Notes: a model not told the origin generated them from the letters alone. Numbered from the stretch's first letter, positions 34,367-43,181 are shown. The stretch is DNA of 64,000 nt from Haloarcula rubra (GCF_019599465.1 NZ_RKLR01000001.1:682001-746000); one strand, 5' to 3'. Program-made: numbers and translations.

Positions 34367-35548
34367 ATGACCGAGGACTACCCCGACCCGCCGGCCGACC
34401 ATCCCTCGCTGTCGGCGGCCGACCTGAAACGGCGCCTCGACGCCGGGGAGTCGGTTCGCCTGCTCGACGTCCGCGACCGCGACGAGTTCGAGCAGTGGCA
34501 CATCGAGGACCCGTCTGTCACGGCGACACAACTCCCGTTCGCGAAGTTCTTGCAGGCGAAGGTGACCGACGGCGTCGACGACCTCGTGGCCGAGGTGGCC
34601 GGCGACGGCCCCATCACGGTCGTCTGTGGCCACGGCGAGGCCAGCGGCTTCGTCGCCGGCCTCCTCACCGACCACGGCATCGACGCGCGCAACCTCGCCG
34701 ACGGGATGCGTGGGTGGGCCCGCCTCTACGAAGCCCACGAGGTCCCATGCGACGCTGCGACCGTCCTCCAGTACCAGCGTCCCTCGTCTGGCTGTCTCTC
34801 GTACCTCGTGGTCAGCGACGGCGAGGCGGCCGTCGTAGACCCGCTCCGGGCGTTCGCCGACCGCTACGTCGACGACGCCGCCGACCACGGCGCGACGCTC
34901 CGCTACGCCGTCGACACCCATGTCCACGCCGACCACGTGAGCGGCCTCCGGCGACTCGCCGGCGACCACGGCGTCGAACCGATGTTGCCCGCCCGCGCGG
35001 CCGACCGCGGCGTCACCTTCGACGTGACCGAACTCGGCGACGAGGAGGCCGTCACGGTCGGGTCGGCGTCGCTCGACCCGATTCCGCTCCCCGGCCACAC
35101 CACCGGCATGACCGGGTTCCGCGTCGGTGACGTGTTACTGGCCGGCGACAGCATCTTCGTCGAGAGCGTCGCGCGCCCGGACCTGGAGGACGGCGACGAC
35201 GGAGCACCGGCCCTCGCACGGTCGCTCCACGAGACGCTGACCGAACGCCTCGCGCCGCTCCCGGACGAGACGCTCGTCGCGCCGGGTCACTACTCCGACT
35301 CGACCGACCCCGCCGCCGACGGCACCTACACCGCGTGGCTCGGGACCCTCCGCGAGCGACTCCCGGCCTTCCGGTTGGACCGGGCGACGTTCGTCGACCG
35401 AATCTGTGGCGACATCCCCCCACGGCCCGCCAACTTCGAACGCATCGTCGCCGTCAACCTCGGCTCCGACGACGCCGACGACGACACCGCGTTCGAACTC
35501 GAACTCGGCCCGAACAACTGCGCCGCGGCGCCGATGGACGCCGACTAG
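34367..35548 (+). CDS. Rhodanese-MBL fusion hydrolase (persulfide dioxygenase-like)
   Basis: A 393-residue two-domain cytoplasmic protein. Residues about 10-125 are a rhodanese domain with active-site Cys87 in VVCGHGEASG. Residues about 130-390 are a metallo-beta-lactamase-fold domain with the metal motif THVHADHVSG (His185, His187, Asp189, His190), the following PLPGHTTGM (His) and LLAGDSIFV (Asp). The MBL domain resembles ETHE1-type persulfide dioxygenases, which oxidise glutathione or other low-molecular persulfides. In described bacterial fusions the rhodanese usually follows the MBL domain; here it comes first. It may handle sulfane sulfur. No sulfur gene flanks it. Confidence 0.88.
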   Translation: MTEDYPDPPADHPSLSAADLKRRLDAGESVRLLDVRDRDEFEQWHIEDPSVTATQLPFAKFLQAKVTDGVDDLVAEVAGDGPITVVCGHGEASGFVAGLLTDHGIDARNLADGMRGWARLYEAHEVPCDAATVLQYQRPSSGCLSYLVVSDGEAAVVDPLRAFADRYVDDAADHGATLRYAVDTHVHADHVSGLRRLAGDHGVEPMLPARAADRGVTFDVTELGDEEAVTVGSASLDPIPLPGHTTGMTGFRVGDVLLAGDSIFVESVARPDLEDGDDGAPALARSLHETLTERLAPLPDETLVAPGHYSDSTDPAADGTYTAWLGTLRERLPAFRLDRATFVDRICGDIPPRPANFERIVAVNLGSDDADDDTAFELELGPNNCAAAPMDAD

Positions 35549-35838
35549 AACGGAAGTCGTCGGCGGAGCTGTTCGAACAGCGACGGCTCGTCGTCTGTCG
35601 CTTCCGGCCCGACGACGTCCTCGTCCGGGAGGATGACGGTCCGCTCGCCGTCGTCGTCGACCTCGATGAGGTCGTCCTCTTTCAGCGCCGCCAGTGCACC
35701 CTCTATCTGGTCGATGTTCACGTCCGCTTGTGAGCGAATCTCGAACACAGTCATCCCCTCGTTGTGGCGATCCGCGAGCGCGTCGAGTACCGCAACCTCT
35801 GTCTCGTCACGGTCACGATACTCCGGCTTCGCTCTCAT
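35545..35838 (-). CDS. Small winged-helix-like protein (DUF6432-like)
   Basis: A 97-residue acidic protein. MRAKPEYRDRDETEVAVLDALADR is followed by a segment that looks like a winged helix (FEIRSQADVNIDQIEGALAALKEDDLIEV) and a C-terminal tail ending LFEQLRRRLPF. Conserved haloarchaeal proteins starting with this PEYRDRDE pattern exist and I believe they are grouped as DUF6432; the name is from memory. DNA binding is likely by fold. It converges with the rhodanese-hydrolase gene, overlapping by 4 bp at the stop codons. Confidence 0.7.
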   Translation of the reverse strand: MRAKPEYRDRDETEVAVLDALADRHNEGMTVFEIRSQADVNIDQIEGALAALKEDDLIEVDDDGERTVILPDEDVVGPEATDDEPSLFEQLRRRLPF

Positions 35839-36086
35839 ACTGCTCTCTATACCCGCCCGGCTCTTGGCTTTGTCCCTCTTTCGGGGGGTGTCTCCGAAGT
35901 ACGTCGACTGCTGATTGACCCCGCCATCTGAAATACGGGAACGATACTGCTACGCATCGGAAGTCCGCTGCAACCGCCACGAGTGTCTGTCAGCCACCCG
36001 TTCTGCAGCGGGATATCTGAGCGGGTAACTGATACGACGTCGCACAGGCCGCGAAAACGGCGTCGGGAAGTCGAAGACGGAGACCG

Positions 36087-37190
36087 TTATCTGACGCCCA
36101 CTCTGATCTCCTCGCTCTTGTCTCGCCCCTCTATCTCTCCCGTTGCAGTAGAGTGGTTAGCTCCCTCGACGTAACTCTGGTGGGCCGGACCGTGGGTGAG
36201 GGTGGTGAAATAGCGGAACAGATAGGTCCGTAGTTCGATGTTGCCTTCTTCCCACTGTCGCGCCCACTCAGTCGTCGTGTACGTCACGCGGTACAGTTTG
36301 CCATCCGGCGTGACTGCACGGTGATACACTCGGTCTGGCGTCCAGCTTTCATTGAACGTGGCGTTAGCGGGCTCATCACGGTAGGCGTCGTCCATATTCG
36401 AGTGGGCAAGCATGAGGGCGGTGTCGATTCTCGTGCGAGTATCTTGAGAGGCGTTAGGTTGCATCTCGTAGGTCACGACGACGTAGTTCTCATCAGCGTT
36501 GACGAAGGCATAGTCTATGTCGGTCAGGTTAGTGCCAGACTCGAATGTGGACCGGTAGTCGTATGCGAACTCCCCGAGTTGCTCGGTATGATTCCACGTC
36601 GACGGGTCGCCCGCGAACATCACATCTCGCTGTGCGGGCGGGATGAACTGGTCGACGGTGAGGTAGTACGTGAACGCGGTGTCTGGCTCGTTCGACGTGG
36701 CGATGATCGTGTAGTTGCCCGTCTCGGGGAGCGTCACCATCGTCAACTCCGCCGTGTCACCGATGCCGCCGTCGTCGTTTGTGTCGAGGACAGTCCCATT
36801 CGGAGCAAGGAGCCGCACGACCGGGTCGCCGCCGTCCCCACCGAGCGTGATATTGGCCTTCGTCCCCGCTTCTGCGGCGAACTCGACTGGCTCGTAATAT
36901 CTTTTCCCGTCCTTCGGGTCACTACCGTCCAATTCACTCCGCATCGTCCGACCAGCATCCTGTTCGAGCGAGACGCTCCGCAGGTCTGTCCCGTCTTCCG
37001 GGACAGCCGGCGTTGCCGTCGGCGTCGCCGTCAATACAGGGGTCTCGTTCGCGGGCGTGCCATCCGTTTCATGGGGGCCTGTATCACTTTGGCCGACGCC
37101 GAGGCCGTTACAGCCCGACGTAATCAGGAGAGCGATAACTACGACCGTAAGGAGGGCGTCCCGAGGTTGAATGAGAGTGTTTGCTACCAT
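36087..37190 (-). CDS. Secreted lipoprotein with a PPC-like beta domain
   Basis: A 367-residue exported protein. The N-terminal helix DALLTVVVIALLITSGC ends in a lipobox, so it should be lipidated at Cys27 on the cell surface. A Thr/Pro-rich linker follows (VLTATPTATPAVPEDG). Residues about 95-185 look like a bacterial pre-peptidase C-terminal (PPC) beta domain: DPVVRLLAPNGTVLDTNDDGG and LPETGNYTIIATS. The last 170 residues are a distinct alpha/beta domain of unknown function. GC content is lower than in neighbours. No protease motif is seen. It lies downstream of the PKD protein on a shared strand; they may not be cotranscribed. Confidence 0.65.
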   Translation of the reverse strand: MVANTLIQPRDALLTVVVIALLITSGCNGLGVGQSDTGPHETDGTPANETPVLTATPTATPAVPEDGTDLRSVSLEQDAGRTMRSELDGSDPKDGKRYYEPVEFAAEAGTKANITLGGDGGDPVVRLLAPNGTVLDTNDDGGIGDTAELTMVTLPETGNYTIIATSNEPDTAFTYYLTVDQFIPPAQRDVMFAGDPSTWNHTEQLGEFAYDYRSTFESGTNLTDIDYAFVNADENYVVVTYEMQPNASQDTRTRIDTALMLAHSNMDDAYRDEPANATFNESWTPDRVYHRAVTPDGKLYRVTYTTTEWARQWEEGNIELRTYLFRYFTTLTHGPAHQSYVEGANHSTATGEIEGRDKSEEIRVGVR

Positions 37191-37297
37191 TAGTATATAT
37201 TCTGATCAGCCGTAATTAACTCCTTCGTCACAGTACATAAATCCAGAGAAGATCGAGGTCGGAGAACGGATGTCAGAATCAGGACCACAGGTGAGCG

Positions 37298-38719
37298 TTA
37301 TCCGCAGAGGGACGGGTAATCTGGATACTGACAACCGCCACCACTACTGTCACCGCCGGTGTCGCTGGAACCACCGCTCGAACCGTAGTGGTTGGAGGGC
37401 GACCCCCCGTCGTAGCCACCGGAGCTACTGGAGTCGTCTATCTGGTCGTGGTTAGACCCAGACGAGGTTCCGCCAGCGAACAGTCCACTACCGGATGCAT
37501 CAGTGCTGTCCTCGCCGAAGCTAGCGTCGGAACCAGTATCGGTGGTACTGCCACCCGACCCACTCGTGAGAGTGTGGCCGCTATCACTCGTCGTGTCGCT
37601 GTGGTCGATACTGGACCTGCCGGTGTCACTGGACCCGGTTGTGTCCTCGGAGCCGCCGTTGTAGTGGTCGGAAGGTGACCCACCGTTGTACGTGTCGGTA
37701 CTGCCGTCATATCTGTAGTCGTTGGAGTTATCAGGTCCGTCGGATGACTGACCGTCACCGATGTTAGAATCGGAATCCGGATCCATCCCGATGTCCTGTC
37801 GGTTCGCGGCAGGCACCGCGTCGTCCATCACCTTGTCGTAGTCCAGAGTACCGTCTGGATTCCGGTAGTCGCCGAGGTCCGAGCCGAGGAGTTCGTTGAG
37901 GTCGCGCGGTTTGCCTTCGACCCATATCGACGTCCCGGACTCACCGTCGCCTTCTATTATCTTCTTTTCTCCAGTCCTAGGGTTGGTGAGAACTACGTCG
38001 GTCAGACAGTCGTTCTCCCAGAAGTGGCAGTCTGAGTCGCCACTACCACTACTGTCGCTGTTCGAAGCAGGTTGACTAACACCCCCTCCGACCACCACGA
38101 TGCGCTTCGTCGCGGTCCCGCGACGGCCGAGGGCGTCGTAGGCGACGACACGGAGGGACTGCGTGCCGGCGTCGTCGAACACGCGCGTGGTGCGCACGCT
38201 GGCGTTCGCAACAGCGACGGCCGTTCGCTCGGTGACGTTCCCGTCGACGACCCACGCGAGCGTCGAGAGCGTCGGGCCGGTGCTCGCGGCAGCCGCAGTG
38301 AAACTGACGGCGTCGCCACGGGCGACCGTCGACGGCCCGGTGAGAGACACCGTCGGCGTCGTCGGAGCCGAGGCGACGACGTGGAGCGTGTCGGACCGGG
38401 TCGCGCCGTCGTCGTCGGTCACGGAGACGGTGACGTTGTACTGGCCGGCGGCGGTCGGCCGGAACTTGGTCTGTCGACACGTCCGACAGTCGGGCGAGAC
38501 GGTGTCACCCCCCGGCGTCTCGACGGTCCACGAGACGCGCGCGACAGTTCCGTCGGGGTCCCGCGAACCGTTAGCGTCGAGGTACACCGTGGTGTTCGTC
38601 GGCACCGTCTGGTCGAGGCCGGCGTCGGCGAGTGGCGGGGCGTTCTCGGCGGCGACGACAGTGCCGGAGAGGAGCGCCGCTGCGAGGAGCGCGGCCGCGG
38701 CCAGACTGTGCAGACGCAT
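37298..38719 (-). CDS. Secreted PKD-domain protein with Ser/Gly-rich tail
   Basis: A 473-residue exported protein. The start at 38719 gives a clean Sec signal (LHSLAAAALLAAALLSGTVVAA) and fits a TATA box 25-35 bp upstream; a GTG 24 bases earlier would overlap that promoter. Two PKD-like beta domains follow: one at about residues 25-120 (DPDGTVARVSWTVETP, GQYNVTVSVTDDDGAT) and another at about 125-220. Then comes a low-complexity tail of some 250 residues rich in Ser, Gly, Asp and Tyr (SDSSGSGDSD, YNGGSPSDHYNGG), ending with a Cys pair in CQYPDYPSLCG. A surface adhesion or cell-wall-associated role is plausible. Confidence 0.7.
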   Translation of the reverse strand: MRLHSLAAAALLAAALLSGTVVAAENAPPLADAGLDQTVPTNTTVYLDANGSRDPDGTVARVSWTVETPGGDTVSPDCRTCRQTKFRPTAAGQYNVTVSVTDDDGATRSDTLHVVASAPTTPTVSLTGPSTVARGDAVSFTAAAASTGPTLSTLAWVVDGNVTERTAVAVANASVRTTRVFDDAGTQSLRVVAYDALGRRGTATKRIVVVGGGVSQPASNSDSSGSGDSDCHFWENDCLTDVVLTNPRTGEKKIIEGDGESGTSIWVEGKPRDLNELLGSDLGDYRNPDGTLDYDKVMDDAVPAANRQDIGMDPDSDSNIGDGQSSDGPDNSNDYRYDGSTDTYNGGSPSDHYNGGSEDTTGSSDTGRSSIDHSDTTSDSGHTLTSGSGGSTTDTGSDASFGEDSTDASGSGLFAGGTSSGSNHDQIDDSSSSGGYDGGSPSNHYGSSGGSSDTGGDSSGGGCQYPDYPSLCG

Positions 38720-38743
38720 CGCTCGACGCTGGGTCCGCCCCAC

Positions 38744-38754
38744 GGTATAAAATT
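38744..38754 (-). promoter_or_regulatory. TATA box of the PKD-protein gene
   Basis: The minus strand reads ATTTTATACCG, about 27-35 bp before the ATG at 38719. It decides the start codon and implies a leaderless transcript. Confidence 0.6.
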
Positions 38755-38864
38755 ACGCTTTCAATTCGTACAAATAAGTTCGATTCGGGAGAAATGTATC
38801 GTCGTCGGTGTGACGTGAGCGTGACGGGTAGGGTTTAAGTAGGACACGGCGGCAAGAACTGACA

Positions 38865-39725
38865 ATGGGTCTCAAATGTTCCGTCCTCGGGCACACGTAC
38901 GGTGAGGCCACCGTCGAGCGCGAGCGCGAAGAACAAGGGAGCGAAGTCGTCATCACCATCCAGGAACGGGAGACCTGCGAACGGTGTGGAAAGACGCGTA
39001 TCGTCTCCGAGAACAAAGAGGTGACCGCAATCGAGACACCGTCGGACATAGCCGGCGACATGGTCGACGACACGGACGAGTCGTCGACTGCGGTGGACGA
39101 CGGCGCCGACGACGAGTCAGTCGAGGAACCGGGCGACGAACCGACCGACGAGGTGACAGCCGATGCGACGGCAGAGCCAGCGGACGAGGGTGACGACCCC
39201 GTAGCGTCGCCGACAGAGTCGGCGGACGTGGGCGAGTCGGCCGCCGACGTCGTCGACCCGGACGCCGACGACGCGGAGATTCTGGACGATAGCGACGACG
39301 AGGCGGCGCCGGGCGGCGACACCGAACTGGAGAACCCGACGACGGACGTCCACGTCCCCGACGCGGAGGGCGACGACACGGTCACCGACGCCGAGGCAGC
39401 GGACCCCGAGACGGACGACGCCCTCATCATCGACGACGAGGACGAGGCGGCGTCCGAGGCCGACGACCGCGAACCCGGACAGTGGCCCGACGAACCGGGC
39501 GACGACGGCGACGACTGGGCGCCGGAGACGGTGCTCGGGAGTGAGGACGACGCCGACGACGCGCCGGACGCCGAACCGGCCGGGAACACCGCCGTGACCG
39601 TCCCCGAAGGGCAGTTCCAGTGTCCCGAGTGTGGGTTCACGACGGACGTCAAGGCGAGTTCGTTGCGCGCGGGTGACTTCTGTCCGGAGTGTCACAAGGG
39701 GTCGCTGGTCACCGACACCGAGTGA
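38865..39725 (+). CDS. Acidic protein with terminal zinc motifs (DUF7093-like)
   Basis: A 286-residue protein with three parts. Residues 1-60 start MGLKCSVLGHTYGE and contain CERCGKTR. A very acidic, low-complexity middle of about 170 residues (runs of Asp, Glu and Ala) follows. The C-terminal 45 residues are a zinc ribbon, FQCPECGFTTDVKAS and FCPECHKG. The pattern matches haloarchaeal DUF7093 proteins as I recall them, function unknown. The acidic centre probably acts as a flexible linker. It lies 38 bp before a DUF5611 gene on the same strand, so the two may be cotranscribed. Confidence 0.7.
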   Translation: MGLKCSVLGHTYGEATVEREREEQGSEVVITIQERETCERCGKTRIVSENKEVTAIETPSDIAGDMVDDTDESSTAVDDGADDESVEEPGDEPTDEVTADATAEPADEGDDPVASPTESADVGESAADVVDPDADDAEILDDSDDEAAPGGDTELENPTTDVHVPDAEGDDTVTDAEAADPETDDALIIDDEDEAASEADDREPGQWPDEPGDDGDDWAPETVLGSEDDADDAPDAEPAGNTAVTVPEGQFQCPECGFTTDVKASSLRAGDFCPECHKGSLVTDTE

Positions 39726-39763
39726 ACGCAAAGAGTAAGACGGCGCCTCGCAAAACGACGGCC

Positions 39764-40156
39764 ATGCGAGAGTACAAGATGCGACGGGGCGAGCATCTCG
39801 AAGACCGCGTCCCGGACATGGAAACGTTCGTCGAGGAGTACTTCGGTCCGGTCACAGACACGGAAGAACACAACGATAGTGACCTCCTCGTCGTGGACGA
39901 CCCCGACAACCCCGTGTTCGAACGGGTCGTCGCCGGCACCGTCGACTACGGGAGCAAGAAGGACAAACTGGCCCTACACATCGACGAGAAGCCCGCGGAG
40001 CAGGTCATCTCCGAGGGGCACGTCGACGCCGCCGAGGACGCCGTCTCGGTCAAGAACGACTTCTTGGAGGAGGCGACCGGTCGGGACGCGAAGGCCCGCC
40101 GTGACTCGCTGAAGCGGTCCGTCGAGGACGACGCCGACGCGCCGGACAACGTCTGA
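39764..40156 (+). CDS. DUF5611 family protein
   Basis: A 130-residue acidic cytoplasmic protein. It starts MREYKMRRGEHLEDRVPDM and contains ENYF-like FVEEYFGPV and a beta-rich middle (FERVVAGTVDYGSKKDKLALHIDEKP). The C-terminal third is helical and charged (FLEEATGRDAKARRDSLKR). It matches the conserved archaeal DUF5611 family from memory; the function is unknown. The ATG at 39764 is preferred over the longer open frame, which overlaps the upstream gene. It ends 213 bp before the converging ABC-2 permease gene. Confidence 0.75.
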   Translation: MREYKMRRGEHLEDRVPDMETFVEEYFGPVTDTEEHNDSDLLVVDDPDNPVFERVVAGTVDYGSKKDKLALHIDEKPAEQVISEGHVDAAEDAVSVKNDFLEEATGRDAKARRDSLKRSVEDDADAPDNV

Positions 40157-40198
40157 GCGAGCGACACCGTTTTTCGAGACGAGTCAGATCGCCGTCAC

Positions 40199-40352
40199 CC
40201 CTAAATACTCTCGTGTCATACGTTCACACACGCCCCACCGGAGGCGCACAGAATATCCGGGCCGCGGCACCACCGCGTGGTCCGGCCGGAAGCCGGGCAC
40301 CCTGTCATAGTTTGTCCGCCCCGCCGGAGGCGGAGCCAATCCGGCATTCCGG
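40199..40352. other. Hairpin-rich convergent intergenic segment, possible ncRNA
   Basis: Between two converging genes lie five GC-rich hairpins: CGCC/GGCG (40231-40246), ACCAC-CGC-GTGGT (40269-40281), CCGGC-N5-GCCGG (40282-40296), CCGCC-N8-GGCGG (40316-40333) and CCGG-CATT-CCGG (40341-40352). A TATA-like CCTAAATAC lies at 40199-40207, about 25-30 bp before the first. The first and fourth stems share CCGGAGGCG. It does not match SRP, RNase P or tRNA features that I know. It could be an ncRNA or a two-way terminator. Confidence 0.3.
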
Positions 40353-40369
40353 GCACGTCCGTCTCGTCT

Positions 40370-41233
40370 TCAGTCGACCAGTCCGTAGCCGCGCCTGACC
40401 AGTTCGACGTCGAGTGCGACGACGGCGACGGTGAGGCCCGTCAGCACGAGGAGCGACCGGTTCGGTGGGACGGCCACCGCCTCGGGGATGACGCCGTAGC
40501 GGACGCCGTTGACCATGTACACCATCGGGTTCAGGAGGGTGACCTGTCGCCAGATGCCCGACAGCGCCGACAGCGGGTAGAACACCGCGCCGAAGAACAC
40601 CAGCGGGCGGATGATGAACTGGTTCATCACCGTCAGGTAGTCGAAGTCCCGCGCCCAGAGGCCGCCGATGACGCCGAAGGCGGCGAACAGCGTCGGGATG
40701 ACGAGCATGAACGCCGCTAGATAGAACGGGTTCGCGACAGTGACCGGCGTGAACACGAGGCCGACACCCCAGATGATGGCGCCGACGACGATACCCCGGA
40801 GCGACGAGGCGGCGACGTAGGCCAGTACCATCTCCGTGTGCGAGAGCGGCGAGGTGAGTACCTCGTGGATGTACTCGTTCCAGCGGCCGTGGAAGATGGA
40901 GAACGAGGCGTTCTCGAAGGCGTTGGATATCATCCCCAACACGACAAGCCCGGGGAGGATGAACAGGATGTAGCCGGCACCACCGAAGGCGTTCGGGTCG
41001 TTGCCGCTGATTCGCTCGCCGAGGACGACGCCGAAGACGGTGAAGTACAACACGTTCGTAATCATCGGCGGGAGGAACGTGTTGCGCGGGCGGCGGACGT
41101 AGCGGAGAATCTCGCGGTGGAGGAGCGTCCAGAGGCCGACGAGTCGCGCGCGCAGGCCCGTCGGTGCGCCGTCGCGACTGTCGGTGGTCGGCGACCCCTC
41201 GCCGTTCGTCCCGACGTCGGTGTCGTGGCTCAT
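40370..41233 (-). CDS. ABC-2 type transporter permease
   Basis: A 287-residue membrane protein with six helices after a polar N-terminus of about 30 residues. The family is seen from LHREILRYVRRPRNTFLPPMI and the mid-region LTSPLSHTEMVLAYVAASSLRGI, typical of ABC-2 exporters of the DrrB/NodJ kind. It pairs with the ATPase encoded just upstream, whose stop overlaps its start by 4 bp. Substrates of such pairs include drugs, lipids and polysaccharides; nothing nearby fixes which. Confidence 0.88.
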   Translation of the reverse strand: MSHDTDVGTNGEGSPTTDSRDGAPTGLRARLVGLWTLLHREILRYVRRPRNTFLPPMITNVLYFTVFGVVLGERISGNDPNAFGGAGYILFILPGLVVLGMISNAFENASFSIFHGRWNEYIHEVLTSPLSHTEMVLAYVAASSLRGIVVGAIIWGVGLVFTPVTVANPFYLAAFMLVIPTLFAAFGVIGGLWARDFDYLTVMNQFIIRPLVFFGAVFYPLSALSGIWRQVTLLNPMVYMVNGVRYGVIPEAVAVPPNRSLLVLTGLTVAVVALDVELVRRGYGLVD

Positions 41234-42174
41234 GCAGACACCTCCGCGTACTCGCGGTCGTCGCGGGTCAGGTCGACGAACACCTCTTCGAGCGAGGCCC
41301 GGCGGATGTCGAGCGACGTGACGTGGTGGCCCTGCCGTTCGAGTACTCGGACCAGTTCCGGCGCTGTCTGGCTCCCACCGGCCGCGGTGACGCTGAGGCC
41401 GTCGTCGGTGACCGTCACGTCGGTGACGCCGTCGACGTCGAGTCGCGGCGCGGTCCGCGGCGGGTCCGCCAGTCCGAGGTCGATAGTGTCGGTGCCGCGG
41501 GCCATCAGATCGTCGGGCGCGGCCACCTCGACCTTGCTCCCGGAGTCCATGATGGCGACCCGGTCACAGAGGCGTTCGGCCTCCTCGATGTAGTGGGTCG
41601 TCAGCAGGATGGTGGTCCCGGCGTCGTTCATCCGGTTGATGATGTCCCAGAGGTCGTGGCGCAACTGGACGTCGACGCCCGCCGTGGGTTCGTCCAGAAT
41701 CAGCAGGTCCGGGTTCGAGACGAGGGCGCGCGCGAGGACGAACCGGCGTTTCATCCCACCGGAGAGCCAGTCGAAGCGGGTGTCGCGTTTGTCCCAGATG
41801 CCGACGGTCTTGAGTGCGTCTTCGGCGCGTCGGCGAGCCTCTTTGCTTCCGATACCGTGGTAGCCGGCCTTGTGCTCTAAGACTTCGATGATGGGGAAGA
41901 AGCGGTCGACGTTGAACTCCTGTGGGGCCAGACCGATGCGGTCGCGGGCCTCGCGGTAGTCGGCCTCGACGTCGAAGCCGAACACCTCGGCGTCGCCGCC
42001 GTCCTTGTGGACGAGGCCGACCAGCGTGTTGATGAACGTCGTCTTGCCCGCACCGTTGGGCCCGAGCAGACCGAAGAACTCGCCGCGCTCGACGGTCAGG
42101 TCGAGTCCGTCGAGCGCCTGCACGTCACCGTAGTTCTTCCGTAGGTTTCGGGCGCGTATCGCCGGGGCTGTCAT
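41230..42174 (-). CDS. ABC-2 transporter ATP-binding protein (DrrA/CcmA type)
   Basis: A 314-residue ATPase. Walker A is GPNGAGKTT (about residues 39-47), the Q-loop is in GLAPQEFNVDRFF, the signature is LSGGMKRR, and Walker B is PDLLILDEPTAGVD. The C-terminal 80 residues form the DrrA-type extension (IDLGLADPP through EEVFVDLTRDDRE). It energises the ABC-2 permease encoded downstream with a 4-bp overlap (ATGA). The two form an export system of unknown substrate. Confidence 0.92.
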   Translation of the reverse strand: MTAPAIRARNLRKNYGDVQALDGLDLTVERGEFFGLLGPNGAGKTTFINTLVGLVHKDGGDAEVFGFDVEADYREARDRIGLAPQEFNVDRFFPIIEVLEHKAGYHGIGSKEARRRAEDALKTVGIWDKRDTRFDWLSGGMKRRFVLARALVSNPDLLILDEPTAGVDVQLRHDLWDIINRMNDAGTTILLTTHYIEEAERLCDRVAIMDSGSKVEVAAPDDLMARGTDTIDLGLADPPRTAPRLDVDGVTDVTVTDDGLSVTAAGGSQTAPELVRVLERQGHHVTSLDIRRASLEEVFVDLTRDDREYAEVSA

Positions 42175-42242
42175 TACCGGTGCTACCCGGTGGACACCGA
42201 AAAGGACGTTGAACGCGGCGGGTCAGGTGAGAGGACGCGGGC

Positions 42243-42602
42243 CTACCGACCGAGGCGTTCGCGGGCGATGCCGACGCCGGCGGGCGTGATGATGAGTTGG
42301 TCGTCGTCCTTCTGGACGATGTCGCCGCCGACTTCGCTGGCGACCTGTTTGAGTTCGTCGCTGATGTGTTCCATCGTCCGGTCCTGCGTGGAGTGGCGGG
42401 TGATGTCGGCGATGACGATGTCGCCGTCGTAGACGGCGTCCTTGATCTCGACGACGTCCTGCTTGTCGCTGATACGGGCGATGCGGACCTGTCGCTCGGC
42501 CTCGGCACCCGACGCATCGAAGTCGTCCGCGTTCAGTTCGACGTAGTCCTCGGTCTTCCGGGAGTTGCCCGACTCGCCGAGAATCTTGCTCATGAGTCCC
42601 AT
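42243..42602 (-). CDS. sepF: Cell division protein SepF
   Basis: A 119-residue protein. The first ten residues, MGLMSKILGE, form the membrane-targeting amphipathic helix of archaeal SepF. The remaining residues form the SepF core: VRIARISDKQDVVEIKDAVYDGDIVIADI and VGGDIVQKDDDQLIITPAGVGIARERLGR. Archaeal SepF anchors FtsZ2 at the division site. The ATG at 42602 is chosen because it gives the complete targeting helix; a start at 42593 would remove three residues, and the longer frame to 42632 adds a non-conserved stretch. It lies 99 bp after the PUA-protein gene on the same strand. Confidence 0.92.
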   Translation of the reverse strand: MGLMSKILGESGNSRKTEDYVELNADDFDASGAEAERQVRIARISDKQDVVEIKDAVYDGDIVIADITRHSTQDRTMEHISDELKQVASEVGGDIVQKDDDQLIITPAGVGIARERLGR

Positions 42603-42701
42603 GTGCTCCACGGCGGGCGCTACCCGTTTCAACTTTTCGTCAGACGGGGTTTCGCCCGAATCCGACGCCGAGAACCCGACCGGTGACGCCGCGACCGACC
42701 G

Positions 42702-43181
42702 TCACACCGAGAACTCGAACAGGTCGTCGCCCACGTGGTGGACGGACTCGACGACCTTCCCGGACTCGCCGACCATGTCGTCGCCGCCGGTCTTCGCGCG
42801 CCCGATGGCGAGGAACTTCCCGTGTGCCTCCTCGTCGATGGCGACGAGGTCACCCGCGTCGATGTCGGCGTCGGCCTCGGTGATGCCGGGCCGCATGATG
42901 TCCGCGCCGTCGGAGACGAAGGAGATGGCACCGGTGTCGACGGTGACCACGTGCTTCTCGGGCGGGTGTGCGTTCGCGCCCTCGACGGTGAGGAACGGTT
43001 CGCCGTCGACGTACAGCACGAGTGGGTCGCCGTCGACGAGGACGACGTCCCAGTCGCTGTCGTCGAACTCGACCTTCTCGAAGCTGTCGGCGTCGAGTTC
43101 GACGCCGAGGTTGTCGGAAAGCGCCGTCGCGATGGCGTCGACCTCGTCCGAGCGGAGGTGGTGCCGCGATTTGACGTTCAT
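42702..43181 (-). CDS. PUA-domain RNA-binding protein (MCT-1-like)
   Basis: A 159-residue protein. The N-terminal half begins MNVKSRHHLRSDEVDAIATALS, as in the pre-PUA domain of archaeal MCT-1/TMA20 homologues. The C-terminal half is a PUA domain: HVVTVDTGAISFVSDGADIMRPGITEAD, DIDAGDLVAIDEE, and FLAIGRAKTGGDDM. PUA domains bind structured RNA; eukaryotic MCT-1 acts in translation reinitiation with DENR. The archaeal role is not established. It is divergent from the cobalamin-binding protein gene and upstream of sepF. Confidence 0.88.
   Translation of the reverse strand: MNVKSRHHLRSDEVDAIATALSDNLGVELDADSFEKVEFDDSDWDVVLVDGDPLVLYVDGEPFLTVEGANAHPPEKHVVTVDTGAISFVSDGADIMRPGITEADADIDAGDLVAIDEEAHGKFLAIGRAKTGGDDMVGESGKVVESVHHVGDDLFEFSV

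Noticed and set aside
40217-40352. SRP RNA or RNase P RNA gene
   Set aside because: The CCGGCCGGAAGCCGG stem recalled an SRP apical loop, but the conserved SRP domain IV asymmetric loop and the RNase P core motifs are missing.
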